From assembly GCF_003076755.1 (NCBI RefSeq), contig NZ_QDKM01000002.1:605839-669838 (forward strand): a stretch of 64,000 nt of DNA. Direction: 5' to 3'. This stretch comes from Pararhodobacter oceanensis. GTDB lineage: Bacteria; Pseudomonadota; Alphaproteobacteria; Rhodobacterales; Rhodobacteraceae. This document shows positions 9,028-18,588 of this stretch, one piece after another. The position numbers and the translations under genes were made by a program. The notes beneath the pieces were generated by a model, which searched no databases, was not told where the DNA came from, and saw only the letters and a program-made list of their open reading frames with translations. The first letter of the stretch is position 1, and every line of letters begins with the position of its first letter.

Positions 9028-9480
9028 TTACCCTGTGTTAAGCAAGTTAACCCGTTCCATGATCTTTTCCGCGATACCCTCGGGGCCCTGACGATAGAGG
9101 ATCACCGATACATCCACCGGCTGGTCCCTGTCGCGCAGATATACGGTGATGAAATCCTGCTGGCGGCTGCTTGTGCCGGAGGCGAGGGCGGCCTGATCCT
9201 GCACGATCCGGCTGCCGTGGTCGATCTCGGCAATCTGGGCATAGGCAAACCGGTGTTTACCAATTTTCACATGATCACCGCGCAATTCGGCAACTTTGAG
9301 CCAAAATAGCGCGAGGCTCATAACCAGGAAAATACCGCCGCAGATCACGAAACTTAGGGCAATGCCATGTTCAGGCTCGCCGATAAACGCGGCGCCCACG
9401 GCGATAAACCCAAGCGAGATCGCAACTGCGACCATGGCAAAGCGCCGGTCAAGATAGAGATACTCATCATCCACTTGCAA
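9028..9480 (-). CDS. Small two-helix membrane protein with PH-like C-terminal domain (unknown function)
   Basis: A 150-residue protein encoded between two identical tRNA-Asp genes and on the opposite strand to them. After an acidic start (MQVDDEYLYLDRR) two hydrophobic helices span about residues 14-35 and 41-61. The remaining ~85 residues read as alternating strands (VAELRGDHVKIGKHRFAYAQIAEIDHG..) and resemble, weakly, bacterial PH-like membrane-associated domains. I cannot assign a function. Flanking by a duplicated tRNA may reflect how the gene arrived or may be coincidence. Confidence 0.7.
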   Translation of the reverse strand: MQVDDEYLYLDRRFAMVAVAISLGFIAVGAAFIGEPEHGIALSFVICGGIFLVMSLALFWLKVAELRGDHVKIGKHRFAYAQIAEIDHGSRIVQDQAALASGTSSRQQDFITVYLRDRDQPVDVSVILYRQGPEGIAEKIMERVNLLNTG

Positions 9481-9602
9481 AACTTAGAGTAAAAAGCCAC
9501 GCGTTTTCAAGCGTGACCTATGGATTTTCCACATAGAATGCGCCTTTGCCCCCCAACCGGGCGGTGATTTCGCATTTCGCCGCGATCCGCGCTGTTTCTT
9601 GC

Positions 9603-9631
9603 TTGACGCCCCGCGGCCCGTGGCCTATCTG
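9603..9631 (+). promoter_or_regulatory. Promoter of tRNA-Asp copy 2
   Basis: TTGACG at 9603, a 17-bp spacer and TATCTG at 9626, again 11 bp before the tRNA. The preceding bases (TGCTTGACGCCCCG versus CTTGACGCCCCG) match those of copy 1, so promoter and tRNA were duplicated as a unit. Confidence 0.7.
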
Positions 9632-9642
9632 ACGGCCATCGC

Positions 9643-9719
9643 GCGGTTGTAGCTCAGTTGGTTAGAGTACCGGCCTGTCACGCCGGGGGTCGCGGGTTCG
9701 AGCCCCGTCAACCGCGCCA
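9643..9719 (+). tRNA. tRNA-Asp(GTC), copy 2
   Basis: Identical in all 77 bases to the first tRNA-Asp gene, including the encoded CCA. It lies 84 bp before murD. Confidence 0.97.
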
Positions 9720-9802
9720 CTTTCCCTCCCTTTGATCTGAATGCTTTCGCTTTTTCGACGGCTCGGCTATGGTGCCGCCTGTCACAGTGGATCGGGTGAA
9801 TT

Positions 9803-11191
9803 ATGATTACCGTTCAAGGGTTTGAAGGCCTGCGCGTTGGCGTTTTGGGGCTTGGCCGTTCGGGGTTGGCGACCTGTGCGGCGCTGGCTGCGGGCGGCGC
9901 CGAGGTCTGCGCATGGGACGATAGCGCCGAGGGCCGCGCCAAGGCCGAAGCGGCGGGATTCGCCTGTGTGGATTTGACCCGACAGGACGCGGTGCCGCAG
10001 CTATCAGTGCTGATCACCTCACCGGGCATCCCGCATCTGTTTCCCAAACCGCATCCGGTGATCGCCGCTGCGCTGCAGGCCGGGGTGCCGGTGGACAACG
10101 ATATCGGGCTGTTTTTCCGCGCGCTGACCGATAGCGACGAGCCACCGAAAGTGGTCTGCGTGACCGGCTCGAACGGCAAATCGACGACCACGGCGCTGAT
10201 CGCCCATGTGCTGAATGAGGCCGGACGCGCGGTCGAAGTGGCGGGCAATATCGGCACCGGCGTCTTGGCGATTGACCTGCCGGGCGAGGACGGCGTGGTG
10301 GTGCTGGAATTGAGCAGCTACCAGAGCGATCTGGCGCGGATACTGGCGCCGGATGTGGCGGTGTTTACCAACTTCTCCCCCGATCATCTGGACCGGCACG
10401 GCGGATTGGGCGGCTATTTTGCCGCCAAGCGTCGCCTGTTTTCCGAAGGCGCGCCAGCCCGCGCGGTGATCGGCGTCGATGAGCCCGAGGGGCAATATCT
10501 GGCGATGCAATACGCCGAAGATGCGCAGGATAGCCGCGCGATCCGCATCTCCTCGGGGCAAAGACTGCAGGGGCAGGGCTGGTCGGTGTTTGCGCGTCGC
10601 GGGCATCTGGCGGAATGGCGCGGCGGGCGGCAGGTGGCCTCGATTGACCTGCGCAATATTCCCGGATTGCCCGGTGCGCATAACCATCAGAACGCCTGTG
10701 CCGCCTATGCCGCGTTGCGCGCTCTGGGGCTGGCGCCGCGCGGCATTGAGGCGGGGTTAACCAGTTTCAAAGGCTTGCCGCACCGCAGCCAATTGATCGC
10801 CGAGAAAGACGGCGTGCGCTATGTGAACGACAGTAAGGCGACCAATGTTGATAGCGCCGCCAAGGCGTTACAGGCCTTTCCTAAGATCCGCTGGATCGCC
10901 GGAGGCCTGGGCAAGGACGGCGGGCTGGAGGCTTTGGTGCCGCATTTGGGCGCGGTGGTCAAAGCCTATATGATCGGCCATTCGGCGCGCGATTTCGCAC
11001 TGCAATTGGGCGACACACCGCATGAAATCTGCGAGACCATGGCCCGCGCGGTGGCGCGCGCGGTGGCCGAAGCCGAGCCGGGCGAGGTGGTGCTGCTGGC
11101 GCCCGCCGCCGCCAGTTTCGATCAATATCCCGATTTCGAGAAACGCGGCGAGGATTTCACCGCCCTTGTGCAGGCGGCACTCAACGGCTAA
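9803..11191 (+). CDS. murD: UDP-N-acetylmuramoylalanine--D-glutamate ligase
   Basis: A 462-residue cytoplasmic Mur ligase that adds D-Glu to UDP-MurNAc-L-Ala with ATP. The N-terminal domain has a Rossmann-like [14 protein letters not shown]; the ATP-binding loop [11 protein letters not shown] lies at about 120-130; [30 protein letters not shown] and [11 protein letters not shown] are the ordered Mur-ligase motifs; [19 protein letters not shown] is the MurD-specific C-terminal block. It opens the dcw run of this window. The Shine-Dalgarno signal is weak (GGTGAATT). Confidence 0.97.
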   Translation: MITVQGFEGLRVGVLGLGRSGLATCAALAAGGAEVCAWDDSAEGRAKAEAAGFACVDLTRQDAVPQLSVLITSPGIPHLFPKPHPVIAAALQAGVPVDNDIGLFFRALTDSDEPPKVVCVTGSNGKSTTTALIAHVLNEAGRAVEVAGNIGTGVLAIDLPGEDGVVVLELSSYQSDLARILAPDVAVFTNFSPDHLDRHGGLGGYFAAKRRLFSEGAPARAVIGVDEPEGQYLAMQYAEDAQDSRAIRISSGQRLQGQGWSVFARRGHLAEWRGGRQVASIDLRNIPGLPGAHNHQNACAAYAALRALGLAPRGIEAGLTSFKGLPHRSQLIAEKDGVRYVNDSKATNVDSAAKALQAFPKIRWIAGGLGKDGGLEALVPHLGAVVKAYMIGHSARDFALQLGDTPHEICETMARAVARAVAEAEPGEVVLLAPAAASFDQYPDFEKRGEDFTALVQAALNG

Positions 11192-11240
11192 CACGCCGGG
11201 CCGGCCGGACCTGCCGGTGTGAGCGAGTGAAAGCGTTACC

Positions 11241-12173
11241 ATGTCCCAAATGCCCCTTGAACCTGCGCCGCCGCAAGCCCCGGCGGGCGATACGCTTAGC
11301 GGATTTCTTCTGGCGCTCGGGGCCTATCTGATCTGGGGCGGGCTGCCGCTTTATCTGCATGCGCTTAACCATATTCCGCTGACCGAAATTTTGGCCCATC
11401 GGGTGATCTGGTCGGTGCCGGTGGCGCTGATCGTGCTGTTGATCCTCGGGCGGACGGCGGATTTACGCCGCGCCATCGTGCAGCCGCGGATGCTGGCCAT
11501 GGCCGGATTGACCGCGTCGCTGGTGACGGTGAATTGGGGCGTTTACCTTTATGCGATCCAGTCCGGGCAGGTGCTTTCGGCGGCACTCGGCTATTACATC
11601 AATCCAATTTTCAGCATTTTCCTCGGGGCGGTGATCTTGCGCGAAAGGCTGACTGTGGCACAATGGTGCGCGGTGGCGCTGGCCGGTGCAGCGGTCGCCG
11701 TTTTGACATGGGAGGCGGGCAGCCTGCCGATCCTCTCGCTGGCGCTGACCGTCAGCTGGGGCTTTTATGCGCTGGCCAAACGCGCCTTGCCCATCGGGCC
11801 CAATCAGGGATTCACGCTGGAGGTGATCCTGCTGTTTCCCTTTGGTCTGGGCTATCTGATCTATCTCGTCAGCCGGGGCGAGATGCAGTTCGGCTCGGTT
11901 GGCGGCGTCGATACATTACTGCTGGTCGGCTGCGGTGTGGTGACGGCGGTGCCTTTGATGCTTTATGCCAATGGCGCCAAACAGTTGCGGCTGACCACGA
12001 TTGCCTTGATGCAATATATCGCGCCGACCTTCATTATGGGCGCGGCGGTTTTCGTGTTTAACGAGCCGTTTATCGGCGCCAAACAACTGGCTTTTCCGAT
12101 GATCTGGGCGGCCTTGGTGCTGTATTCCGCCGATTTGATCTGGCGGCGGCGGCGTTCGGTCGCAAGCCCCTAG
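11241..12173 (+). CDS. rarD: EamA/RarD-family transporter
   Basis: A 310-residue inner-membrane protein with about ten transmembrane helices, arranged as two EamA repeats (first around GAYLIWGGLPLYLHALNHIPLTEILAHRVIWS, second from about residue 165). The RarD branch is recognised by the N-terminal LIWGGLPLYLHAL motif, the LTASLVTVNWGVYLYAI block and the C-terminal QYIAPTFIMG segment. The substrate is unknown; relatives are called chloramphenicol-sensitive proteins. It sits between murD and ftsW, inside the dcw cluster, without an obvious role in division. Confidence 0.9.
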   Translation: MSQMPLEPAPPQAPAGDTLSGFLLALGAYLIWGGLPLYLHALNHIPLTEILAHRVIWSVPVALIVLLILGRTADLRRAIVQPRMLAMAGLTASLVTVNWGVYLYAIQSGQVLSAALGYYINPIFSIFLGAVILRERLTVAQWCAVALAGAAVAVLTWEAGSLPILSLALTVSWGFYALAKRALPIGPNQGFTLEVILLFPFGLGYLIYLVSRGEMQFGSVGGVDTLLLVGCGVVTAVPLMLYANGAKQLRLTTIALMQYIAPTFIMGAAVFVFNEPFIGAKQLAFPMIWAALVLYSADLIWRRRRSVASP

Positions 12174-12252
12174 CCTTGGCGCGGCATCCGCGTTATCCTT
12201 GCCACCAGACCCGGAAAACGGGCGAACCATAGGCAATGAGAGCAGCCCAACC

Positions 12253-13419
12253 ATGACAGAAATGGTCCATGGCACCATGCCCGTTTACACGGGCGAACCG
12301 GTGTTGTCGCGCTGGTGGCGCACGGTCGACCGCTGGACAATTTCCTGCGTTTTACTTCTGGTCGGCATCGGCCTGCTGCTGGCGCTGGCCTCATCGCCGC
12401 CACTCGCGGCGCGTAACCACTTGTCACCCTTTCATTATTTCCAGCGGCATGTGGTCTATGCCACGCTGTCGATGGCGATGATGTTCGTCGTTTCGATGCA
12501 ATCGCCCAACACGATCCGGCGCTGGGGCGTCTTGGGATTCGTCCTGGGGTTCGGCACGCTGGCGCTCTTGCCTTTCATCGGCAGCGATTTCGGCAAGGGC
12601 GCGGTGCGCTGGTTGAGCTTCGGCTTCACCACCATCCAGCCTTCGGAATTTGTTAAGCCTTGTCTGGCAGTCTGCGGCGCATGGCTTTTGGCGGCGGGGC
12701 AGGATTTGAACGGCCCGCCGGGCAAAATGCTATCGCTGGCGGCGGTCTTGTCGACGGTGTTCCTGCTGGTGTTGCAGCCCGACTTTGGCCAGTCGGTGTT
12801 GATCCTGTTTGGCTGGGGGGTGATGTATTTCATCTCGGGCGCGCCGATGGTGTTGATCCTCGGATTGGCGGGAACGGCCGTTTTGGGCGGCGTGGCGGCT
12901 TATAACGGCTCCGAGCATTTCGCGCGCCGCATTGATGGATTCTGGGCCGCCGAGGTCGATGCGCGGTCGCAGCTGGGCTATGCGGCCTCGGCGATCCAGG
13001 AGGGCGGATTATTCGGGCTCGGAGTGGGCGAGGGGCAGGTGAAATGGCAACTGCCTGACGCGCATACGGATTTCGTGATTGCCGTCGCGGCTGAGGAATA
13101 CGGTTTTGTGATGGTCGCCCTGATCATCGCGCTTTATGCGGTGATCTGTTTACGTGCGCTGTCACGGTTAACGCGGGAGCGTGATATGTTCATCCGGCTG
13201 GCCGGTTCGGGGCTGGCGGCGATGATTTCGGCGCAGGCGATGATCAATATGGGCGTCGCGGTGCGCTTGCTGCCTGCCAAGGGGATGACGCTGCCGTTTA
13301 TCAGCCAAGGCGGATCGTCGCTCTTGGCGATGGGGATCATGGTCGGCATGTTGCTGGCCTTGACGCGCAGCCGCCCGCAGGGTGAAATCAGCGACCATTT
13401 GCTGACACGGGGGCGGTGA
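12253..13419 (+). CDS. ftsW: Septal peptidoglycan glycosyltransferase FtsW (SEDS family)
   Basis: A 388-residue polytopic membrane protein that polymerises lipid II at the septum together with FtsI. Ten hydrophobic helices are visible. SEDS landmarks are [68 protein letters not shown] and [17 protein letters not shown]. The start at 12253 ([10 protein letters not shown]) was preferred over a codon 54 bp upstream because family members begin at this point. The stop TGA overlaps the murG ATG. Confidence 0.95.
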   Translation: MTEMVHGTMPVYTGEPVLSRWWRTVDRWTISCVLLLVGIGLLLALASSPPLAARNHLSPFHYFQRHVVYATLSMAMMFVVSMQSPNTIRRWGVLGFVLGFGTLALLPFIGSDFGKGAVRWLSFGFTTIQPSEFVKPCLAVCGAWLLAAGQDLNGPPGKMLSLAAVLSTVFLLVLQPDFGQSVLILFGWGVMYFISGAPMVLILGLAGTAVLGGVAAYNGSEHFARRIDGFWAAEVDARSQLGYAASAIQEGGLFGLGVGEGQVKWQLPDAHTDFVIAVAAEEYGFVMVALIIALYAVICLRALSRLTRERDMFIRLAGSGLAAMISAQAMINMGVAVRLLPAKGMTLPFISQGGSSLLAMGIMVGMLLALTRSRPQGEISDHLLTRGR

Positions 13420-14540
13420 TGACCAAGAGGCGCACAGACAAAACCCCGCTGGTGGTGATCGCCGCCGGGGGGACCGGCGGGCATATGTTCCCGGCCCAGG
13501 CCTTGGCCGAGGATATGCTCGGGCGCGGCTGGCGGGTGGTCTTATCGACCGATGCACGGGGCGCGCGCTATGCGGGCGGTTTCCCCGAGGCGGTCGGGCG
13601 GCGCAGGGTGGCCTCGGCGACCTTTGCGCGCGGCGGGGCCTTGGCGAAATTATTGGTGCCGTTCAAAGTGTTGGGCGGAATTGCCTCGGCCACCGCGGCG
13701 ATGATTATCGACCGTCCGGCGGTGGTGGCAGGCTTTGGCGGCTACCCCTCGATCCCGGCTTTGGCGGCGGCGTGGATCCTGCGCATTCCACGGCTGATCC
13801 ATGAGCAAAACGGTGTTTTGGGGCGCGTTAACCAAGTGTTCGCGCGCCGCGTTTCGGCGGTGGCTTGCGGCACTTGGCCGACGGTTTTGCCCGCTGGCAT
13901 TGCCGGATATGACATTGGCAATCCGGTGCGCGCCACGGTCCGCGAACGCACCGCCGCGCCCTATATTCCGCCCGGTGACTACCCGATGAGCGTGGTGATC
14001 CTTGGCGGCAGTCAGGGCGCGCGCATTCTCTCGGATGTGGTGCCCGCGGCGATGCAATTGGTGCCGCCCGAGGTGCGCCAGTATCTGCGGGTTGCGCAAC
14101 AGGCGCGGCCCGAGGATCTGGAGCGCGTGCAGGCGGCATATGAGGCGGCGGATATTCCTGCCGACGTGGCGCCGTTTTTCGACGATGTTCCGCGACTGTT
14201 TTCCGAGGCGCAATTGGTGATTTCGCGCGCCGGAGCCTCGACGCTGGCGGATTTGACGGTGATCGGACGGCCCTCGATTCTGGTGCCTTTGGCCGCTGCG
14301 CTGCGCGATGAACAGACCGCCAATGCGCGCGGACTGGTTAATGCAGGGGCGGCGGTATTGATGCCCGAAAGCCAGTTCACCCCCGAGGCGCTGGCCGAGC
14401 AGATCACCACGATATTAACCATGCCCCGCGCGGCGCTACAGATGGCCCATGCGGCGACCGGATTGGGCAAACCCGATGCCGCCGCTGAATTGGCCGATCT
14501 GGCCGAGCGCTTGGCCGGACCTCCGCCCGCCGGACATTAA
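13419..14540 (+). CDS. murG: UDP-N-acetylglucosamine--N-acetylmuramyl-(pentapeptide) pyrophosphoryl-undecaprenol transferase
   Basis: A 373-residue GT28 glycosyltransferase that converts lipid I to lipid II on the inner face of the membrane. [18 protein letters not shown] at the N-terminus is the first G-loop, [13 protein letters not shown] the central block, [12 protein letters not shown] the hinge, [14 protein letters not shown] the second G-loop, and [24 protein letters not shown] the UDP-GlcNAc site. The ATG overlaps the ftsW stop as TGATG; a GTG immediately upstream is possible. Translational coupling with ftsW is likely. Confidence 0.96.
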   Translation: MTKRRTDKTPLVVIAAGGTGGHMFPAQALAEDMLGRGWRVVLSTDARGARYAGGFPEAVGRRRVASATFARGGALAKLLVPFKVLGGIASATAAMIIDRPAVVAGFGGYPSIPALAAAWILRIPRLIHEQNGVLGRVNQVFARRVSAVACGTWPTVLPAGIAGYDIGNPVRATVRERTAAPYIPPGDYPMSVVILGGSQGARILSDVVPAAMQLVPPEVRQYLRVAQQARPEDLERVQAAYEAADIPADVAPFFDDVPRLFSEAQLVISRAGASTLADLTVIGRPSILVPLAAALRDEQTANARGLVNAGAAVLMPESQFTPEALAEQITTILTMPRAALQMAHAATGLGKPDAAAELADLAERLAGPPPAGH

Positions 14541-14558
14541 CCATTGAAAGCCCCCGAT

Positions 14559-15977
14559 ATGACGACGCGCACCCTGCTGCCGCACGACCTTGGCCCGCTT
14601 CACTTCATTGGCATTGGCGGCATCGGCATGTCGGGCATTGCGGAAATCCTGCTGCAAACAGGGTTCAAAGTGCAGGGGTCCGACGCCAGATCCAGCGCGA
14701 TTACTGAGCGGTTGGCGGGTCTGGGCGCGACGGTTTTTGAGGGGCATGCGGGCGAAAATCTGGGCGATGCGGCGGTGATCGTGGCCTCGACCGCGATCAA
14801 ACCCAGCAACCCCGAGATGGCGGCAGCGCAGGCGCGCGGCATTCCGGTGGTGCGCCGCGCCGAGATGCTGGCGGAATTGATGCGGCTGCGCCCGTCGATC
14901 TCGGTCGCCGGCACCCATGGCAAAACCACCACCACCACGATGATGGCGGCGATGCTGGACGCGGGCGGATTTGACCCGACGGTGGTCAATGGCGGGGTGC
15001 TGCATGCCTATGGGTCGAACGCGCGGGCGGGCAGCGGCGACTGGATGGTGGTCGAGGCCGATGAGAGCGACGGTTCGTTCAATCTGCTGCCGACGCAGAT
15101 CGCAGTGGTCACCAATATGGACCCCGAACATCTGGAGCATTGGGGCTCTTTCGATGCGCTACGCGCAGGCTTCGATGCCTTTTTGAACCGCATTCCGTTT
15201 TACGGGGTTGCGGTGCTGTGTACCGATCACGCGGAAGTCGCGGCGCTGGCCGAACGGGTGAAGAACCGGCGGATCGTCAGTTTTGGCTTCAACGCGGGCG
15301 CCGATGTGCAGGCCAAAGGTCTGACGTTCGAAAAGGGTAAGGCTTTCTTTGATATCCGGGTAAATTTAGGTGGTAATAGTCGGATTATTGAAAGTTGCGA
15401 ATTGCCAATGCCCGGCGATCACAACGTCTCGAACGCGCTGTCGGCGGTGGCCGTGGGGCTGGAACTGGGCATGAGCGACGATCAAATCCGCGCCGCGCTC
15501 AAAGGGTTCCAAGGCGTCGGGCGGCGCTTTACACGCGTCGGCGAGGTGGGTGGGGTCACGATCATTGACGACTATGGCCATCATCCCGTTGAAATTGCAG
15601 CCGCAATCAAGGCCGCGCGGCAATCCGTTGAGGAGGGCGCGCGGGTGTTTGCGGTGCATCAGCCGCACCGATTCTCGCGCTTGCATGCGCTGTTCGACGA
15701 TTTCGCGCGTTGCTTTGATGGGGCCGATTTCGTCGCGATTTCAGAGGTTTACGCTGCGGGGGAGGCGCCAATAGAGGGCGCTGATCATCAGGCTTTGGTG
15801 GTGGCCATTCAGGCGCAGGGCCATCCGCAGGCACGGGCGCTGAATTCCGAGGCGGAACTGGCGGATTTGGTGCGCGCGCAGGCGCGGCCCGGTGATATTG
15901 TGGTCTGCCTTGGTGCGGGGACGATTTCGGCTTGGGCGCAGGCGCTGCCCACGCATCTGCAGGGGGCGGGCACATGA
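14559..15977 (+). CDS. murC: UDP-N-acetylmuramate--L-alanine ligase
   Basis: A 472-residue cytoplasmic Mur ligase that adds L-Ala to UDP-MurNAc. The N-terminal [21 protein letters not shown] is the MurC nucleotide-binding loop; [18 protein letters not shown] is the ATP P-loop; [47 protein letters not shown] and [14 protein letters not shown] are further signatures. I use the ATG at 14559 because family members start about ten residues before the HFIGIGG motif; a TTG at 14544 would add five residues. The stop overlaps the start of the next small gene. Confidence 0.96.
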   Translation: MTTRTLLPHDLGPLHFIGIGGIGMSGIAEILLQTGFKVQGSDARSSAITERLAGLGATVFEGHAGENLGDAAVIVASTAIKPSNPEMAAAQARGIPVVRRAEMLAELMRLRPSISVAGTHGKTTTTTMMAAMLDAGGFDPTVVNGGVLHAYGSNARAGSGDWMVVEADESDGSFNLLPTQIAVVTNMDPEHLEHWGSFDALRAGFDAFLNRIPFYGVAVLCTDHAEVAALAERVKNRRIVSFGFNAGADVQAKGLTFEKGKAFFDIRVNLGGNSRIIESCELPMPGDHNVSNALSAVAVGLELGMSDDQIRAALKGFQGVGRRFTRVGEVGGVTIIDDYGHHPVEIAAAIKAARQSVEEGARVFAVHQPHRFSRLHALFDDFARCFDGADFVAISEVYAAGEAPIEGADHQALVVAIQAQGHPQARALNSEAELADLVRAQARPGDIVVCLGAGTISAWAQALPTHLQGAGT

Positions 15978-16243
15978 CCGGCGCACCGTTTTGGGACGCG
16001 GCGATCTGGGTGATTCTGGGCCTGATAGGCGGCATTGTGCTGGGCCGCTGGGGCTCGCCGCGCGCGCCCTTCGTCTTTGCGGTGGTGATCGCCTTGGCGG
16101 GCGCTGTCGCGGTGCCGGTGATTTTCATCTGGCAGGGCGCCGAGGGGATCGCGCTGGCGGTGATGGTGATGCTCTGGTCGATCCCGACCACCATCGGGCT
16201 GGCGCTGGGGGCGGTCATCGCGCGGATCTGGCGCCGCGATTGA
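15974..16243 (+). CDS. Small membrane protein inside the mur cluster (unknown)
   Basis: An 89-residue protein whose ATG overlaps the murC stop (ATGA), which strongly suggests translational coupling. It is almost entirely hydrophobic: three helices at about residues 9-24, 30-50 and 56-82, with a basic C-terminus (ARIWRRD). I do not recognise the family. Small membrane proteins between murC and murB occur in several Rhodobacteraceae, so it may have a role near the cell wall machinery, but nothing in the sequence shows this. Confidence 0.7.
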   Translation: MTGAPFWDAAIWVILGLIGGIVLGRWGSPRAPFVFAVVIALAGAVAVPVIFIWQGAEGIALAVMVMLWSIPTTIGLALGAVIARIWRRD

Positions 16244-16250
16244 TCGGTCA

Positions 16251-16278
16251 TTGATTTTTAACCCTATCGGGGCATAAT
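16251..16278 (+). promoter_or_regulatory. Candidate promoter before the second small membrane gene and murB
   Basis: TTGATT at 16251, a 16-bp spacer and CATAAT at 16273. It would let the second small gene and murB be transcribed independently of murC. It is supported by hexamer match only. Confidence 0.35.
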
Positions 16279-16306
16279 CGGGGCAGCATCCGCGAGGGTT
16301 TTGCCG

Positions 16307-16573
16307 ATGATTGTTCTGAGTATCGTGCTGGTCACCTTGCCCATCGGCGTGGTCTTGGGCGGCATTCTGGTGCGGGTCATCTCGGCGAAAGCGGCGCTAT
16401 GGGGCGCGGTGCTGTTGCTCATCGTCGCGGCGGCGCTTTGGGGTTACGGCGCGACGCTCGAAGAGATGGACGCGCTGGATTACACGATGCCCGCGTTAAT
16501 CTTGTTTCTGCCGATTGGTCTGGGCATGGCGCTGGTCGCCTTGCTGGCGATTTGGGGCCAGCGGCGGCGCTGA
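16307..16573 (+). CDS. Second small membrane protein in the mur cluster (unknown)
   Basis: An 88-residue protein with three hydrophobic stretches (about 3-22, 29-46 and 59-81) separated by a short acidic loop (LEEMDALDY) and ending in QRRR. GAGGG precedes the ATG at a usable distance. It is not similar in sequence to the neighbouring 89-residue protein apart from the helix layout. No function can be assigned. murB begins 59 bp after its stop. Confidence 0.65.
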   Translation: MIVLSIVLVTLPIGVVLGGILVRVISAKAALWGAVLLLIVAAALWGYGATLEEMDALDYTMPALILFLPIGLGMALVALLAIWGQRRR

Positions 16574-16632
16574 ATCGCGCGGTGGGGCGCGGGGCTTCTG
16601 GACAGGGTCTGCGCGTCAAGCTACCAGACAGT

Positions 16633-17571
16633 ATGACCGATTTATCACATATCACCGTGCGCGGCACATTGACCGCGAACCGCCCGCTCGACGGGTTGAC
16701 CTGGCTGCGTGTGGGCGGACCGGCGGACTATCTGTTCCAGCCCGCCGACGCCGAGGATCTGGCCGCATTTCTGGCCGCGCTACCGCCCGAGGTGCCGGTG
16801 TTTCCGATGGGTGTGGGCTCGAATCTGATCGTGCGGGACGGGGGGATTCGCGCGGTGGTGATCCGGCTTGGACGCGGGTTTAACACGATTGAGATCGACG
16901 GTGACAGGGTCACAGCGGGGAGCGCGGCGCTGGATGCGCATGTGGCGCGCCGGGCTGCCGAGGCGGGGTTGGACCTGACGTTTTTGCGCACGATTCCGGG
17001 CTCGATCGGCGGCGCGGTGCGGATGAATGCGGGGTGTTACGGGCAATATGTAGCGGATCGGCTGGAGAGTGTCCGCATGATCTTGCGGGATGGCACGCAG
17101 CGGGAGGTTCCGGCGGCGGAGTTGAACCTGCAATACCGGCAGTCGGATTTGCCCGAGGGGGCGGTGATTACTGCGGCCATTTTCCGCGCGCCTGCGGGCG
17201 ATCCGGCGGAGCTGGCGGCGCTGATGGAGGCGCAGCTGGCCAAACGGGATGCGACGCAGCCGACCAAGGAGCGCACGGCGGGGTCGACGTTTCGCAATCC
17301 GGCGGGATATTCCTCGACCGGGCGGGCGGATGATACGCATGAGCGCAAGGCCTGGGCGGTGATCGAGGCGGCGGGGATGCGCGGCGCAACCCTGGGCGGA
17401 GCGCAGATGTCGCCGAAACACGCGAATTTTCTGGTCAACACCGGCGGTGCTTCGGCGGCGGATCTGGAAGGTCTGGGCGAGGAAGTGCGAAAAAGAGTAT
17501 TCCAAAACAGCGGGATTTCGCTAGTATGGGAGATCATGCGGGTCGGCGAGGCAACGCCACCGCAGGATTGA
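16633..17571 (+). CDS. murB: UDP-N-acetylenolpyruvoylglucosamine reductase
   Basis: A 312-residue FAD enzyme that reduces UDP-GlcNAc-enolpyruvate to UDP-MurNAc with NADPH. The FAD domain shows [29 protein letters not shown] and [20 protein letters not shown]. The C-terminal substrate domain shows [12 protein letters not shown], in which the Ser is the usual proton donor, then [24 protein letters not shown] start at MTDLSHITV because the upstream in-frame stretch overlaps the preceding gene and has no family character. Confidence 0.95.
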   Translation: MTDLSHITVRGTLTANRPLDGLTWLRVGGPADYLFQPADAEDLAAFLAALPPEVPVFPMGVGSNLIVRDGGIRAVVIRLGRGFNTIEIDGDRVTAGSAALDAHVARRAAEAGLDLTFLRTIPGSIGGAVRMNAGCYGQYVADRLESVRMILRDGTQREVPAAELNLQYRQSDLPEGAVITAAIFRAPAGDPAELAALMEAQLAKRDATQPTKERTAGSTFRNPAGYSSTGRADDTHERKAWAVIEAAGMRGATLGGAQMSPKHANFLVNTGGASAADLEGLGEEVRKRVFQNSGISLVWEIMRVGEATPPQD

Positions 17572-17673
17572 GCGGGCAGTAGACCTGCGCGGCCGGGCAC
17601 AACCTATAATCTATGACCGGCTGTTAACTGAAAATTGGGGCGCAAAGCCCTGGATGAGGCAGTGTTGGTGGGT

Positions 17674-18588
17674 ATGTCGAGCAGGGCACCCTCCACAGTG
17701 GCGGTTTTGATGGGTGGCATCTCGGCTGAGCGCGAGGTGTCGCTGTCGAGCGGGCGCGAATGCGCCGCCGCGCTGCGGGAGGCCGGATATCGGGTCGTCG
17801 AACTCGACGCCGCGCGCGATCTGGCGCAGCGGTTGGCGGAGCTGCGGCCTGATGTCGCGTTCAATGCGCTGCATGGCCCCTTCGGCGAGGATGGCTGTGT
17901 GCAGGGTCTGCTGGAATGGCTGGGCATCCCCTATACGCATTCGGGCGTGCTGTCCTCGGCGCTGGCGATGGACAAGCAGCGCACCAAGGATATTTACCGC
18001 GCCCATGGGCTGCCGGTGGTGGAAAGTGTGCTGGCCGCGAAAACCGAGGTGCGCGCGCGGCATGTGTTGGCGCCGCCCTATGTGGTGAAACCGTTCAATG
18101 AGGGCTCGTCGGTTGGCGTCTGGATCGTCGGCGAGGAAAACAACGGCCCGCCGCAGTTGGACGAGGCGATGCCCGAGGTGGTGATGGTCGAAGCCTTCGC
18201 CCCGGGCCGCGAGTTGACCACCAGCGTGCTGGGCGACCGCGCGCTGACGGTCACCGATATCGTCACCGAGGGCTGGTATGATTACGACGCGAAATACCTG
18301 CCCGGCGGCTCGCGCCATGTGGTGCCTGCCGAGGTGCCGCAGGAGATTTTCGACGCCTGTATGGAGTATGCGCTGCGCGCCCATCAGGTGCTGGGCTGTC
18401 GCGGGCTGAGCCGCACGGATTTTCGCTGGGATGAAGCACGCGGGCTTGAGGGGTTGGTCTTGTTGGAGACCAACACCCAGCCCGGAATGACGCCGACCTC
18501 GTTAAGCCCCGAGCAGGCGCGGGTGACGGGGATGGAATTCCCCGATCTGTGCCGCTGGTTGGTGGAGGATGCCTCGTGTCAACGGTGA
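17674..18588 (+). CDS. ddl: D-alanine--D-alanine ligase
   Basis: A 304-residue ATP-grasp enzyme that makes the D-Ala-D-Ala dipeptide for peptidoglycan. N-terminal [17 protein letters not shown], then [36 protein letters not shown], the ATP-binding [16 protein letters not shown], and C-terminal [11 protein letters not shown] and [20 protein letters not shown] are the family motifs in order. The ATG at 17674 was chosen over an upstream TTG because MGG lies at the expected distance. The 3' end overlaps ftsQ. Confidence 0.95.
   Translation: MSSRAPSTVAVLMGGISAEREVSLSSGRECAAALREAGYRVVELDAARDLAQRLAELRPDVAFNALHGPFGEDGCVQGLLEWLGIPYTHSGVLSSALAMDKQRTKDIYRAHGLPVVESVLAAKTEVRARHVLAPPYVVKPFNEGSSVGVWIVGEENNGPPQLDEAMPEVVMVEAFAPGRELTTSVLGDRALTVTDIVTEGWYDYDAKYLPGGSRHVVPAEVPQEIFDACMEYALRAHQVLGCRGLSRTDFRWDEARGLEGLVLLETNTQPGMTPTSLSPEQARVTGMEFPDLCRWLVEDASCQR

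Noticed and set aside
8841..9719. Duplicated tRNA-Asp as attL/attR of an integrated element
   Set aside because: Both copies are complete, each with its own promoter, and the 725 bp between them contain no integrase. A tandem duplication is simpler.
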